Shown: positions 55,196-64,000 of the stretch, piece by piece
Position numbering within the stretch: position 1 is the first letter of the stretch
Layout of the letters: each line of letters starts with the position of its first letter
Source: Engelhardtia mirabilis
GTDB taxonomy: Bacteria > Planctomycetota > UBA1135 > GCA-002686595
DNA length: 64,000 nucleotides
Direction of reading: 5' to 3'
Assembly: GCA_007751255.1 (NCBI GenBank)
Contig: CP036296.1
Span: 372,001 to 436,000, forward strand
Made by a program: the position numbers and the translations under genes
Notes under the pieces: generated by a model
Databases searched by the model: none
What the model was told of the DNA's origin: nothing
The model's input: only the letters and a program-made list of their open reading frames with translations

Positions 55196-57808
55196 TCAGA
55201 ACCCGTAGTGGATCTCGAGCCCGTTCGTCTGGGTCACGAACCCCGGCGCGGCGAGGTCGACCAGGAAGAACTGGTGCGTGAAGGTGTGTCCCGCCAGGGC
55301 GGGGGATACGTTCACCGGGATGTCGATCTGGCCCTGCCCCGGGCCGGAGCCGACAAGGCTCAGGTTGACGACCGCGAGCAGTCCGATCGGATCCACCAGC
55401 GACGTCAAGCCGGGCAGGGGGAAGCCCGCCAGCTCGGCGCGGTCGGTGCCGACCGCGAGGGCGGCGATGGTCGCCCCCGGGCCGCGGCGCACGTGCAACG
55501 CCGCCTCGGTCGAGCCCACGCGCACCGGACCCGACGCCCCTAGTACAGGCACGGCCCCACCGCTGCCCGGGGTGCCGGCGCCGTACTGCTGGAGCTGGCC
55601 GTCGTCGGGCCCGTTGAAGCGCCTCGAGGCGATCAAGGCCGAACCGAGCCCATCCACGTCTCCGTCCTCGTCGATGTCGGCGAAGCCGTGGATGGTGTTG
55701 CTCAGGTACTCGATCGAGTCGGCGAATTGGAAGGCCGTGGGTAGACCGGGGTAGACCAGCACCGAGTGGCGTCCCCCGCTGTCGATCGCGCCCACCAGCA
55801 GATCGCCGAGGCCGTCGGCGTCGACGTCATCGAGGGCGATGTAGCGCAGGCCCCGCTGATCGAAAGCGAGGTTCACCGGCGCACCGAAACCCGAGGGCGT
55901 GCCCGGCAGCACGACCAGGCGCCCGTTGAAGGTCGAGAAGTTCTCGGCGAGCACCAGGTCGATCGCCGGGCTACCTCCCACGTCGCCGGCCAACACCGGC
56001 AGAGCAACGCTGGCGCCCGAGAACAGCTGGGTCGTCACGAGGCTCGGCCCAGGCTGGGGATCGACGAGCCACAGGCCGGAAGGGCTGGTGCCAGCGATCA
56101 GCAGCTCGTCCTGGCCATCGAGGTCGACATCGAGCACCTGATAGTTCGGAGAGAAGAACGCGCCCGTCGGAATGCCTGTCACCGCCAGCGGCGTCGGGAG
56201 GCCGAAGGTGCCATCGGGGAGCTGGGCCCAGACCTCTTGGTTGACCACGAGGTCGAGGTCGCCGTCCCCATCGGCGTCGAAGGCGACGATGCGGGTCAGG
56301 TTGGACGCGCCCAGGTCGACGCCCTTCGGCAGGGCGCTGCCTTGGTCGGTGAAGCCACCGAGTCCGTCGTCGAGCATCAGGTGGGCGCTGTCGAAGGCGT
56401 TGAAGGGGAACAGGGGGCTCGGCCCGAAGACCCGCACCAGGTAGTCGAGGCTGCCGTTGCCGTCGAAGTCCCCGGCGGCGCTGATCGACGAGTAGAAGTA
56501 GTCGGCGGGCAGCGGCGGGAAGACCGACTCGTAGGTGATGTGCCCGGCGCCGTCGTTGACGCCCCAGGCCGAGCCGAGCGGCACGTCCACGTCGCCGTCA
56601 CCCTCCCAATCGCGAACCGGAACCGCGGGAGCGATGCTCGGCCCGCCCGACAGCCCGCCGGGGTAGAGGGTCCCGAAGGTCCCGTCGCCGAAGATCATGT
56701 GGGCCGGCGCGCCGAAGTCGAGCAAGCCGTCCCCGTCGAAGTCGGCCACGCCCGCGCCGTTGCCGGTGAAGGGCACCGCGACCGTGTGGTTCACGGGGAA
56801 GCTGAAGCCGCCCACGTTCTCGAGTTGGTGCAACTTCACGCCGTTGATGGCGGCGATGTCGTTCGCGAACAGGTCGAGGTCCCCGTCCCCGTCCCAGTCG
56901 GCCAGGAAGCCGCGGTAGGAAACCCCGTCCTGCACGACGCTCGTGGGGTGTTCGACCAGGCCCGTGGGCGTCTGCTCGAGGGCGATGACGCGGGTCTGGT
57001 TGCCCCCCAGGTCGTCCCAGGTCAGCAGGTCGCGATCGCCATCCCCGTCGAGGTCGCCCGCGGCGAGGTTCAGGTAGCTGCCGGCAGAGTGGGCCGTCGT
57101 GATCGTGAAGCCGAAGGAGAGCAGCCCACCCGGCGCGGTGAAGAAGACGTCGAGGCGGTTCTCGGAAGCCATGATCTGGTCGGCCAGACCGTCGCCATTC
57201 ACGTCGAGGATCGCGTGGTCGTTCGCGCCGAAGCTGTAGTCGCCGGTGGCTTCGTCAAGAAGCACGGGCGTGCCACCGGACGCGTCGATCCAGCCCACCG
57301 CGTAGGTGGGGAAGGCCTGGCCACCGAAGAAGGCCAACTCGGGCTCGGGGTCGAGGTCGATATTGAGCGCTTCCAAGTTGGCGACCGAGCCGGTGGTCGC
57401 CACGAAGGTTCCGGGCCCGTAGCCGGAGGGTGTGCCGAGGTAGACCATCACCCCAGAGGGGTTCTGGAAGTCGCCGATCCCGACGGCCAAGTCCAGGCGC
57501 CCGTCACCGTCGAAGTCCGCGAAGACCTTGGGCGAGTAGACGTTGGTGGTGGGCAGGTCGAGGGAGGGTCCGGTGGTGAAACCGGCGGCTCCGTCGTTCA
57601 CGGCCCAGGTTAGGTCGCCGACGAACTGACCGAGCAGATCCTCGTCGCCATCCCCGTCGAAGTCCGCGTGGTCGACGTAGAAGCCGGCAGCGAGGGCCTC
57701 GAGCCGAAGGGGAGCGTCGAAGAGGCGTTGTGCTGACGCCGGAAGGACGAGGGAGCCGAAGGCGAGGAGTGGGGCGGTGACCCGGAAGATGGGAGGGAAA
57801 ACATTCAC
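55196..57808 (-). CDS. Secreted FG-GAP/VCBS repeat protein
   Basis: An 870-residue exported protein. The signal peptide (APLLAFGSLVLPASAQ) is followed by a long series of calcium-binding FG-GAP/VCBS repeats, seen as D-x-D-G-D-G-D-x-D-L words: ADFDGDGDEDLLGQF, ADFDGDGRLDLAVGI, GDLDGDGDRDLLTWD, ADWDGDGDLDLFAND, GDFDGNGSLDYLVRV and DDVDADGLGDLLVGA. These should fold as one or two seven-bladed propellers. The C-terminal ~110 residues are the planctomycete beta domain (GQIDIPVNVSPALAGHTFTH, FVTQTNGLEIHYGF), possibly a sorting or attachment domain. It is likely a cell-surface protein. Nothing links it to its neighbours. Confidence 0.85.
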   Translation of the reverse strand: MNVFPPIFRVTAPLLAFGSLVLPASAQRLFDAPLRLEALAAGFYVDHADFDGDGDEDLLGQFVGDLTWAVNDGAAGFTTGPSLDLPTTNVYSPKVFADFDGDGRLDLAVGIGDFQNPSGVMVYLGTPSGYGPGTFVATTGSVANLEALNIDLDPEPELAFFGGQAFPTYAVGWIDASGGTPVLLDEATGDYSFGANDHAILDVNGDGLADQIMASENRLDVFFTAPGGLLSFGFTITTAHSAGSYLNLAAGDLDGDGDRDLLTWDDLGGNQTRVIALEQTPTGLVEHPTSVVQDGVSYRGFLADWDGDGDLDLFANDIAAINGVKLHQLENVGGFSFPVNHTVAVPFTGNGAGVADFDGDGLLDFGAPAHMIFGDGTFGTLYPGGLSGGPSIAPAVPVRDWEGDGDVDVPLGSAWGVNDGAGHITYESVFPPLPADYFYSSISAAGDFDGNGSLDYLVRVFGPSPLFPFNAFDSAHLMLDDGLGGFTDQGSALPKGVDLGASNLTRIVAFDADGDGDLDLVVNQEVWAQLPDGTFGLPTPLAVTGIPTGAFFSPNYQVLDVDLDGQDELLIAGTSPSGLWLVDPQPGPSLVTTQLFSGASVALPVLAGDVGGSPAIDLVLAENFSTFNGRLVVLPGTPSGFGAPVNLAFDQRGLRYIALDDVDADGLGDLLVGAIDSGGRHSVLVYPGLPTAFQFADSIEYLSNTIHGFADIDEDGDVDGLGSALIASRRFNGPDDGQLQQYGAGTPGSGGAVPVLGASGPVRVGSTEAALHVRRGPGATIAALAVGTDRAELAGFPLPGLTSLVDPIGLLAVVNLSLVGSGPGQGQIDIPVNVSPALAGHTFTHQFFLVDLAAPGFVTQTNGLEIHYGF

Positions 57809-58432
57809 GTGTGGAGTCTCCTGAAGCGGAACGAGGGAGTCGAGTCGTCACGGGGAAGCGAAGGCAAAGCTAGCACCGAAAGTGAATCTCCAGGGCACTC
57901 GCTAGAGCTTCGACAGATGGCTTACGTCCCGTGTGGCATGGGGCGGCCTCGGCTCCGACGTGGGCAGCGCCGGGATCCTGCGAGCGGGGCCGCCGTCGAA
58001 CGCGATCGAGGGCCACGGCCTGCCTGCCCGCGGCGGGTACGGCTGATTCGGTCAGCGCCTCGGGAGTGGCGTCCGCCATTGGAATCCCACACGCGAGGAG
58101 GTGGCTTCAGCAGTTCGCCGTTGGGCCGGTAGGGGCCGGGAAGCGCCCACTAGGGGTGCAAGAGAGGCACGGAACCGTCGTCGGCGTGGCGTGCGACCCG
58201 AGCGGGTACCGCCAGCGGACACGATGCACCCACAGGCCGCGGATCCAGGTGAGGGCCGCGGGTCGGAAGTCCTCCCGCTCGCCCGAGCCGGCGATCCAAG
58301 TGGTCGCCCTCCAGCGATGGATGGCGCAGCTCAAATCGGCCGATCTGCAACTTCGTAGCCCTCTACTCCGACCTCACGGAAGATTCGGCCCAGGCCTCGC
58401 TCGCGCTAGCCTGAGGCCCGCCCCCCCTCGCC
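57809..58432. other. Long non-coding leader before the second four-gene module
   Basis: No frame in these 624 bases has protein-like composition. The left part must contain the promoter of the FG-GAP gene. A block shared with module 1 lies at 58341-58360 and is annotated separately. Confidence 0.5.
58341..58360 (+). promoter_or_regulatory. Upstream block shared with module 1
   Basis: The stretch centred on TGCAACTTC matches that at 33065-33085 and lies 73 bases before the gene A start. Its AAC core could be an ECF-type -35 element; a -10 is not evident. Confidence 0.35.
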
Positions 58433-59122
58433 ATGCCGTCGCCCCGTCCAGCCGATCGCTCGGGCCTGCTCGAGTCCGCGTTCAAGCCGAACGCCGATGC
58501 CTCGTGGATCTGGACCCTGGCCCAGCGCGAGCCGGGGCAGGTCGCGCAGCGGCTGGCCGAGCACGACTCGATTCACCTCCAGGCGGGCACGGCCCTACGC
58601 CTGCGCGAGCGCTTCCAGATCCTCGACAGCGAGCGCGTCTTTCGCAAGGCGTGCGTGCTGGTGGCGCTGGGCGCCGCGGAGACCAGCGGCGATCCCCCGC
58701 CCGAGGAGTCGATGCGCGCCTGGTTCGAAGAGCGCATCGACGACGCGGTGCGCGACTGCCTGGACGCCGACGAGATGGCGCAGCGTGACGGTCTCCCCTG
58801 CGCCGAGGATCTGGCCCACTACGAGTTCTTCACCAAGACCTGCTTCGTCATCCCCGAGAACAGCCTCTTCGTCTCGCTCAACTTCAATCGCCTGCCCGAG
58901 GACTGCCGACGCAGCTTCTTCGCGCTGTTCATCGACCACTGCTCGGTCGCGGAGGCGCTCGAGATGGGGCTCGGGCCCGAAGACCGACTGCGCGACAACG
59001 CGCGGCGTGCCTTGGACGCAGCGGCGGGCATCGATCCCAGAGCCCCGAGCTGGCGCGACGTGCAAGACGATACTATCGGCCCGTGGTGGGCCCAGGAGGA
59101 CGCCTTCGACGGCGCACCGTAG
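58433..59122 (+). CDS. Module 2, gene A: cytosolic protein resembling a very diverged ECF sigma factor
   Basis: A 229-residue homologue of the protein at 33168-33869, similar along its whole length: PNADASWIWTLAQREPGQV, EHDSIHLQAGTALRLRERF, RAWFEERIDDAVRDCL and the tail VQDDTIGPWWAQEDAFD. The block beginning LPEDCRRSFFALFIDHCSVA and continuing EALEMGLGPEDRLRDNARRAL matches the length and key positions of sigma region 4, while RAWFEERIDDAVRDCL would be the end of region 2. The short conserved tail after region 4 is not a sigma feature and may bind a partner, for example gene B. Ten bases separate its stop from gene B. Confidence 0.7.
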   Translation: MPSPRPADRSGLLESAFKPNADASWIWTLAQREPGQVAQRLAEHDSIHLQAGTALRLRERFQILDSERVFRKACVLVALGAAETSGDPPPEESMRAWFEERIDDAVRDCLDADEMAQRDGLPCAEDLAHYEFFTKTCFVIPENSLFVSLNFNRLPEDCRRSFFALFIDHCSVAEALEMGLGPEDRLRDNARRALDAAAGIDPRAPSWRDVQDDTIGPWWAQEDAFDGAP

Positions 59123-59131
59123 GCGATCGCG

Positions 59132-60046
59132 ATGACATCCCCCGAACACAGCATCAGCCCGGAACTCCGCGAGCTGCTCGGCGACATCGGCCAGCAGCGC
59201 GAGTCGGTGTTGTTCAGCTTGAGCCGAAACGATCTCCACAAGGTCGTCGATCGTCCGGACCGTGCGGGAATCGATCGCACCGTGGGGAGGTTCAGCTCGG
59301 CCGAGCGCGAGCTGCTCGACGGCTATCGGCACGAAGTAGCGCGCTTGATCACGGACCGCACGGTGGCGGCGCTCCTGGACGGCACCTTCGAATCAGCGCG
59401 GGTCTACGCCGTGCCCGGCGACCGCGCGGCGACCCTCGACCGGTCGCAAGTGGAGGCGCGCGCCGAGGCACTCTCGACCCATGCCCCCGATGAGTTGGCC
59501 CAGTGCCTGCGACGCTTCTCGTCCTCAGCCGGCGAGTCCTACACCGAGCTCCAGGCGCAAGCGGTGCGCCTCGTGCCCTCGGGGCGGAACCGGTATCACT
59601 TGGCGGACGTCCTGCTGCTGAGTGGTTTCGAGACCTCGAGTACTCGGATCCTCATGAACCTCGTGGCGGAAGCCCCGAAAACGAGGATGGGTTCGGTCGC
59701 GGCAGAGTTCGCGGCCGGAATTGCGGCCGATGCGGGAGCGACCCTCGCTGCTTGCCACCTCTACAAGACGTCGACGTCGTTCGACGCGACTAGGTCGGTT
59801 CCTTGCGTGGGTTGGTTATTCCAAGCCGTGAAGTTGAGCGACCAAGTTGAGGCCGAGAGCGCCCTATCCGTTCTTGGCGGGGTAGGCGACGCAGACGTGG
59901 ACGCAGTCGGACAGCAGCTTCAGTGGCGTCGAGACGCCCGAGACCGAGGCGAGTGGAGCCCATCGGAACCGTCGCGCATTCTCAGCGACAGGCTGCGAAG
60001 GGGTGCGTCAGCGATCGCCGAGGAGGTGTTCGATGTCTTCGTCTAG
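59132..60046 (+). CDS. Module 2, gene B: cytosolic helical protein of unknown function
   Basis: A 304-residue homologue of the protein at 33866-34780. The N-terminal conserved part reads SISPELRELLGDIGQQRESV, then LSRNDLHKVVDRPDRAGIDR and GRFSSAERELLDG. The remainder (about 90-300) is a low-identity helical region (VLLLSGFETSSTRILMNLVA, EFAAGIAADAGATLAA) of TPR-like character. No membrane helix or signal is present. The stop lies 14 bases inside gene C, as in module 1. Confidence 0.7.
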   Translation: MTSPEHSISPELRELLGDIGQQRESVLFSLSRNDLHKVVDRPDRAGIDRTVGRFSSAERELLDGYRHEVARLITDRTVAALLDGTFESARVYAVPGDRAATLDRSQVEARAEALSTHAPDELAQCLRRFSSSAGESYTELQAQAVRLVPSGRNRYHLADVLLLSGFETSSTRILMNLVAEAPKTRMGSVAAEFAAGIAADAGATLAACHLYKTSTSFDATRSVPCVGWLFQAVKLSDQVEAESALSVLGGVGDADVDAVGQQLQWRRDARDRGEWSPSEPSRILSDRLRRGASAIAEEVFDVFV

Positions 60047-60314
60047 GATCGTTGCGCTAGCGGTGCTTGGGATCACCCTATCCATGATGGCCTCCTCTTC
60101 GGCGCAGGGAAGCGGACACACCCCCCCCCAGCAATCAATCGGCGGCCCCCATCGCGACATCGGTCAAGTGCAGCCGATTGCTCCGCCGGGCGCAGGTGGG
60201 TCTGGGGGTCGCTCTGGGTCGGGATCCGGCGCTGGGGCCGGATCTGGTTCCGGCCCCGTTCTGGTGGTGAGCAAGGTGCCGCCGATCACGCCGCCGGTTC
60301 CGCCCGGTTCTTGA
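60033..60314 (+). CDS. Module 2, gene C: small secreted Gly/Ser/Pro-rich protein
   Basis: A 93-residue protein with a signal peptide (IVALAVLGITLSMMASSSAQ) and a disordered mature part: proline-rich (HTPPQQSIGGPHRDIGQ), then a Gly/Ser run (GSGGRSGSGSGAGAGSGSG), then VVSKVPPITPPVPPGS. It stands in the same place, with the same 14-base overlap, as the small protein of module 1, but shares composition rather than clear sequence. Only one copy exists here. The stop codon falls in an 18-base tandem repeat. Confidence 0.65.
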   Translation: MSSSRIVALAVLGITLSMMASSSAQGSGHTPPQQSIGGPHRDIGQVQPIAPPGAGGSGGRSGSGSGAGAGSGSGPVLVVSKVPPITPPVPPGS

Positions 60315-60354
60315 AGCCCGCCCGGTTCTTGAAGCCCGCCCGGTTCTTGAAGCA
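60301..60354 (+). repeat. Three 18-bp tandem repeats over the gene C stop codon
   Basis: The unit cgcccggttcttgaagcc occurs three times head to tail, the last with one change. Each unit contains the codons for Pro-Gly-Ser and a TGA in the gene C frame, so the stop signal is present three times in frame. Confidence 0.9.
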
Positions 60355-60437
60355 CCGCGCGAGCGGCTTGAGCCACAGCGCGAGCAGGCGGTCGTTCGGT
60401 CGAGGCCAAGGTCCAACACCGCGGGGATGAACGTCCG

Positions 60438-63400
60438 TTGAGAGCTTTCTGTGCCACTCTGTTCGCCTTAATCGCCCTGGTGGCGGTCGTGTGGCTCGCT
60501 TCGACGGCGAACGAAGGTTCCCACGCTGGTCATGGCGTCGCGTTCGAGCTGAACGGCGCCCCCGATGCCGAATCGACGAGCGGCCCGGCCCTCGATGCCG
60601 CCGCGCATGGCGCCCAGGATCCGACCTCGATTGCCGCGGGTAGCGAACCCCAGGCCGACGGCCAACTGCGAAGGCCGATCGCGTCCGATCCGGTCGGGGC
60701 CGGCCTGCGAGTGGTCGACGAGGACGGCGCGCCCATCGACGGCGCGACCGTGCGCTTCACCCCGTGGCACCCGCAGCACTGGGCGCTCGGGACCGGCGCG
60801 GCTCTGCCCGCGACAGCCGACCTCGAGTCGGCCACGGAGCTTCGAACGACCGACGAGGGCGGCTCGTGCGACGCTCCCAGCGGCAATCCGATCTACGGGT
60901 CGGCCTACTTCGGGTCCGTGGTCTGGGCTGCACGGCCCGGCTCCCGAGTCGCCGGCCGCACCGCGCCCTACCAGGACAGCTCGCCCCTGTTCGACGGTGA
61001 GCTGACCCTCGAGCGAGCGCCGCCCGCCGTCGCAACGGTCGTCGACGGCGGCCTGCAGCCCGTCCCCGACGCGCGAATCGAAGTCCGACTCCCCGCCATC
61101 ACGACCCTCGGCACCGCCGATCGGCCGCGCCTCGTCCACGCGCGGTCCATGTTCCACTGGCTCGGGCAGAGCGGCCCGACCGGCGACTGCGAGCTGCCCG
61201 CGGCACCGCTCGACGACTCGGGCCTGCCGGACCTCGTGTTGGTCCGCGCGGTCCACGGCGGGTCCCTCTCCGGTTGGACCGCGGTGCGGCCGGGGGACCA
61301 GGTCACCCTCACGCTGGAAGCCGCCTTCGAACTCCAGGGGCTGGCCCCCGGTTCGCAAGACTGGCTCGGCGAGTACGCCACTCCCCCCGCCGTCGTCGTC
61401 GATTGCGACACGGGCGCGGGCTGGGAGCGGCTGACGACTTGCGCGCTGCGTCCCGACACGAGCTTCGGGCCCTTCCAGGTGCCATTCAGGGAGGGCGCCG
61501 CCTACCGCGTGTGGCTCGACGGCGACACGTGCGAGCCCGCGGAGGCGCGACTGACGAACGTGAGGCCCGGCACGCAACGGTCGATCACGCTCGAGGCGAC
61601 CCTCGGCTGGCCGTTGTGGATCCAGGTGCTCGCGCGGGCCACGGGCGAGGCCCTGCTCGACGGGGACGTCAGCTTCGAGTGGCGAGGCGCCGGCGGTCGG
61701 ATGGAGCGTCGGGCCTGGCTCGACGAACTCGACGGCTCGCGGTTGCACGTCGCCCGGGGCCTGCCGGAGTCGGTCCCCCTGACCGTGACGGTGCACGCCG
61801 CGGGCTACGCCGCCGCGACCCTGGACGGACTCGAGCTCCCGGCCAGCGCCTCCCAGGTCCACCAGCTCTCGCTCGACTCGGCCGCGCCCCTGCACGGTCG
61901 CGTGACGGGTCTCGATCCGCTGCCGGCCGCCATCGACCTGCTGGTCGGCCGCCACGACGCCAGGCCGGCCGTGCGACACCGCGTCGAACTCCGACCCGAC
62001 GGGACCTTCGACGCCGCCGAGGCTCCCGTCGGAGAGCTCTGGTGCGCCGCCGTCACCCCGGCGGGCGGACGCTCCACGATCGCGAACGTCGGCGAGGTCC
62101 GCTTCGCCGACCTCGCCTTCGCCGACCGCATGGCGCTTGCGGGCACCGTCGTCGATCGGGAGACCGGCGTGCCGATCGACGAGGCGTGGGTCGTTCCCGC
62201 GCTGCTCGTCGGCGAGCGCAGCGTGCCCGCCGGTCGAGCGGCCCCCGTCGACGCGACCGGACGCTTCCGGATCGACTTCGGCCCGACTTCCACCGATGGC
62301 GTGGCGGTTCTGGTCGAAGCGCCGGGCTACTCGTCGGCGACCCGGGTCGTCGCGTCCAGCGCTGCACCCTTCGACCTCGGGCAGGTGCGCCTGGCGCCAG
62401 CCATCGGCGCCGTCCTGGTCTTCGAATCCGAGCTCGGCCGATCGATCCCCCGAGCGTCTTTCCGCGCGGATGGACCGTCGGTGGTCGAGCAGCGCCTGCT
62501 CGACGACACGGGGCGAGTGGAACTCGGCGACGTCGCCCTGGGCAGCTACCAGGCAACCCTCGAGGTCCCCGGCGAAGACCTCGCCAGGGGGATCAGCTTC
62601 GATGTCCGCAGGGACGACGACCAGATCCGGGTCCCCCTGGATGGCCCGGGGTCGATCGGGGTCGCGTTGCCCTCCGCGGGCACGTCGAGCGGCCGATGGC
62701 GCTGCGAGTTGAGCGCCGCGACGTCGAGGTTCGGTTTGATCCTGCAGCGCCACGTCGCGGCATCCGCGACCGCGGTCGAGTTCACCGGCCTCCCGCTGCT
62801 CGACTGGCGCGTCGACCTCGTCGACGAGGACTCCGGTTCGATCGTCGACTCGACCGCGGCGCCCCTTTCGGAGGCCGCTCCCCACGCCGACGTCAGCCTG
62901 TCCGCGTCTGCGGCGGCCTTCTGGATCCGCGTGGTCGACGCGAGCGGTGCACCGGTCGCCGGCGCCAGGGTCGTCGGACGCGACGCCTTGGCGACCAGTG
63001 CCTGGTTCCAAGCCCAAACCGACGTCAACGGACTCGCTGTCTACCGCGCCGAAGTGCCGGACGACCTCGTGCTCGACGTCGTGGGCCCCGCGGGCGGCTC
63101 GGCCCTCGCGACACCGGCGGGGCCCGACGCTCGAGCGCTGCACACGGCCTCCGAAGACCCGTTCGTCGTGCCGCTGCAGTCGAACTGCACCGCCGCCGTG
63201 CGCCTGACTGGCGTCGACGGCGAGCCACTCGAGGGAATCGAGGTCCAGTTCTTCACGGAGACCCGCACCGATCGCCTGGGCCCGCCGGTCCAGAGCGACT
63301 TGGACGGTCTCGCGAGACTCGAGGGCGTCGGCGCGGGGCGGACCCACATCGTCGTCGAGGACGCACGCTTCGTCCCGGCCCTGTGGCGCGCGACCGCCGC

Positions 63401-63734
63401 GCCCGAGCCCGAGGTCGCGCAGTTGACGCTCTATCGACGCTCGCCGCTCACCGTGCGCGTCCTCGACGCGGAGCTCGAGCCCGTGCCCGCGGCGACGATC
63501 TCGACGCGCTTCGAGCCCTTCGGCACCCACGCCCTCGAGGCCTTCGATTGGTACGGCATGCACTCGAGCCCCGAGGGCTACGTCACCGGCGCCGACGGAA
63601 TCTGCGCCATCTCAGGCGTGCCCGAGGGGGAGCTGCGCTTGACGGTCACGGCCGGTGCAGCCGTCGCGGAGTTCGACGTGCAGGCGAGGCCGGGGGAGAC
63701 GGGGGCCATCGATCTCGTGGTGCAAGGCGACTGA
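60438..63734 (+). CDS. Module 2, gene D: membrane-anchored carboxypeptidase-regulatory-like repeat protein
   Basis: A 1098-residue homologue of the protein at 35844-39095. A signal anchor (CATLFALIALVAVVWLAS, residues ~5-22) and a low-complexity spacer precede CRD sandwiches: LRVVDEDGAPIDGATVRF near 90, VVDRETGVPIDEAWVVPA near 570, IRVVDASGAPVAGARVVG near 832 and VRVLDAELEPVPAATIST near 1006. The C-terminal unit (FDWYGMHSSPEGYVTGADG) aligns with FYGLSSVPSGFVTGPDG in the module 1 protein. The start is TTG 60438; no ATG or GTG precedes the hydrophobic helix in frame. Most of the chain should be periplasmic or on the surface. It has no catalytic motif. Confidence 0.8.
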   Translation: MRAFCATLFALIALVAVVWLASTANEGSHAGHGVAFELNGAPDAESTSGPALDAAAHGAQDPTSIAAGSEPQADGQLRRPIASDPVGAGLRVVDEDGAPIDGATVRFTPWHPQHWALGTGAALPATADLESATELRTTDEGGSCDAPSGNPIYGSAYFGSVVWAARPGSRVAGRTAPYQDSSPLFDGELTLERAPPAVATVVDGGLQPVPDARIEVRLPAITTLGTADRPRLVHARSMFHWLGQSGPTGDCELPAAPLDDSGLPDLVLVRAVHGGSLSGWTAVRPGDQVTLTLEAAFELQGLAPGSQDWLGEYATPPAVVVDCDTGAGWERLTTCALRPDTSFGPFQVPFREGAAYRVWLDGDTCEPAEARLTNVRPGTQRSITLEATLGWPLWIQVLARATGEALLDGDVSFEWRGAGGRMERRAWLDELDGSRLHVARGLPESVPLTVTVHAAGYAAATLDGLELPASASQVHQLSLDSAAPLHGRVTGLDPLPAAIDLLVGRHDARPAVRHRVELRPDGTFDAAEAPVGELWCAAVTPAGGRSTIANVGEVRFADLAFADRMALAGTVVDRETGVPIDEAWVVPALLVGERSVPAGRAAPVDATGRFRIDFGPTSTDGVAVLVEAPGYSSATRVVASSAAPFDLGQVRLAPAIGAVLVFESELGRSIPRASFRADGPSVVEQRLLDDTGRVELGDVALGSYQATLEVPGEDLARGISFDVRRDDDQIRVPLDGPGSIGVALPSAGTSSGRWRCELSAATSRFGLILQRHVAASATAVEFTGLPLLDWRVDLVDEDSGSIVDSTAAPLSEAAPHADVSLSASAAAFWIRVVDASGAPVAGARVVGRDALATSAWFQAQTDVNGLAVYRAEVPDDLVLDVVGPAGGSALATPAGPDARALHTASEDPFVVPLQSNCTAAVRLTGVDGEPLEGIEVQFFTETRTDRLGPPVQSDLDGLARLEGVGAGRTHIVVEDARFVPALWRATAAPEPEVAQLTLYRRSPLTVRVLDAELEPVPAATISTRFEPFGTHALEAFDWYGMHSSPEGYVTGADGICAISGVPEGELRLTVTAGAAVAEFDVQARPGETGAIDLVVQGD

Positions 63735-63859
63735 TTCGCTTGGTCGCCGAGCGCGTGCCCACGCGGACGTCAACGGCTGCGACCAGTGGCGTTCGTCGCG
63801 GTGTTCGCGTCGAGCCTGCCCGAGGGGGTCACTGCGGCGGCCAGCGCGGATCCTGGTGG

Positions 63860-64000
63860 CTAGCCCTCCGCCCATCGCAGTCGATGGGTGGCCCCGATCG
63901 CCGCCACCCGGTCCTCGGGAACCCCCGCGGTCGCCGCGTGCTCGGGCCAGGCGCGCACGGCCTCGATCGTCGCGTCGAGGATCCGCCGCGCGCGACCTCG
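63860..64000 (-). CDS. C-terminal fragment of a HipA-like protein, cut by the right edge
   Basis: The last 46 codons of a minus-strand gene whose start is beyond the window. The text RRILDATIEAVRAWPEHA, followed by GVPEDRVAAIGATHRLRW, matches the helical end typical of HipA-domain proteins (an I-x-x-A-V-x-x-W-P-x-x-A helix, then A-G-V-P, then a short helix ending in HR). HipA proteins are kinases in toxin-antitoxin pairs or stand-alone regulators. The fragment is too short to be certain, and the catalytic part is not in the window. Confidence 0.45.
   Translation of the reverse strand, partial: RGRARRILDATIEAVRAWPEHAATAGVPEDRVAAIGATHRLRWAEG

Noticed and set aside
60468-63563. Minus-strand 1031-residue open frame
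   Set aside because: Antisense to gene D of module 2, with histidine/arginine-rich shadow composition. The same applies to 36600-39206 opposite gene D of module 1.

Overview
The window looks like a chromosomal segment of a member of the Planctomycetota. It is high-GC, and it holds an ECF sigma factor of the planctomycete type near a Pkn-like serine/threonine kinase, FG-GAP and dockerin-like secreted proteins sharing a planctomycete-style C-terminal domain, and many carboxypeptidase-regulatory-like (CRD) repeat proteins. This placement rests on protein style only. I saw no rRNA, tRNA, CRISPR array or intact transposase.

Layout. 1-4.8 kb: a kinase cut by the left edge and an ECF sigma factor, separated by an inserted amidoligase / class-I glutamine amidotransferase / YqaA operon. 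4.8-10.1 kb: a gingipain-like protein that has lost its catalytic residues, divergent from an ECF sigma factor fused through a membrane helix to CRD repeats. 10.4-14.4 kb: AMP phosphorylase and PRPP synthetase (overlapping), then an RNB ribonuclease. 14.4-17.4 kb: a Tat-exported NAD-dependent epimerase-like protein and release factor 3. 17.7-21.5 kb: a small secreted protein, a long palindrome, a second sigma-CRD fusion, and a MITE-like inverted repeat at its stop codon. 21.6-28.7 kb: a lipoprotein, unknown proteins, a dockerin-like secreted protein and a decayed FG-GAP-type gene. 28.7-31.9 kb: a GntR/ABC transporter operon with a palindromic operator. 32.2 kb: a YchJ protein.

Two parts stand out. 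(a) A four-gene module occurs twice, at 33.2-39.1 kb and 58.4-63.7 kb. In order it holds a roughly 230-aa cytosolic protein resembling a very diverged ECF sigma factor, a 304-aa cytosolic protein, one or more small secreted Gly/Pro-rich proteins, and a roughly 1,090-aa membrane-anchored CRD protein. Spacing and overlaps are conserved. In the first copy the small-protein gene is tandemly triplicated with a 395-bp period. Two single-chain sigma-TM-CRD fusions elsewhere in the window suggest that the sigma-like and CRD parts work together. I know of no description of this system. (b) An eleven-gene minus-strand operon at 42.9-53.3 kb encodes acetate kinase, phosphoketolase and a complete alternate F-type ATPase in the N-ATPase order D-C-Q-R-B-E-F-A-G. 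Adjacent genes overlap or nearly abut, so a sugar-phosphate to acetyl-phosphate to ATP route is transcriptionally tied to an ion-translocating ATPase. The c subunit carries an EST-x-x-Y sodium signature plus a second carboxylate.

A SNF2/SWIM helicase (39.2-42.6 kb) follows the ATPase operon. A MOSC protein and a large FG-GAP protein lie upstream of it. The right edge cuts a gene whose C-terminus resembles HipA-family proteins. All family calls are by eye. No database search was possible.
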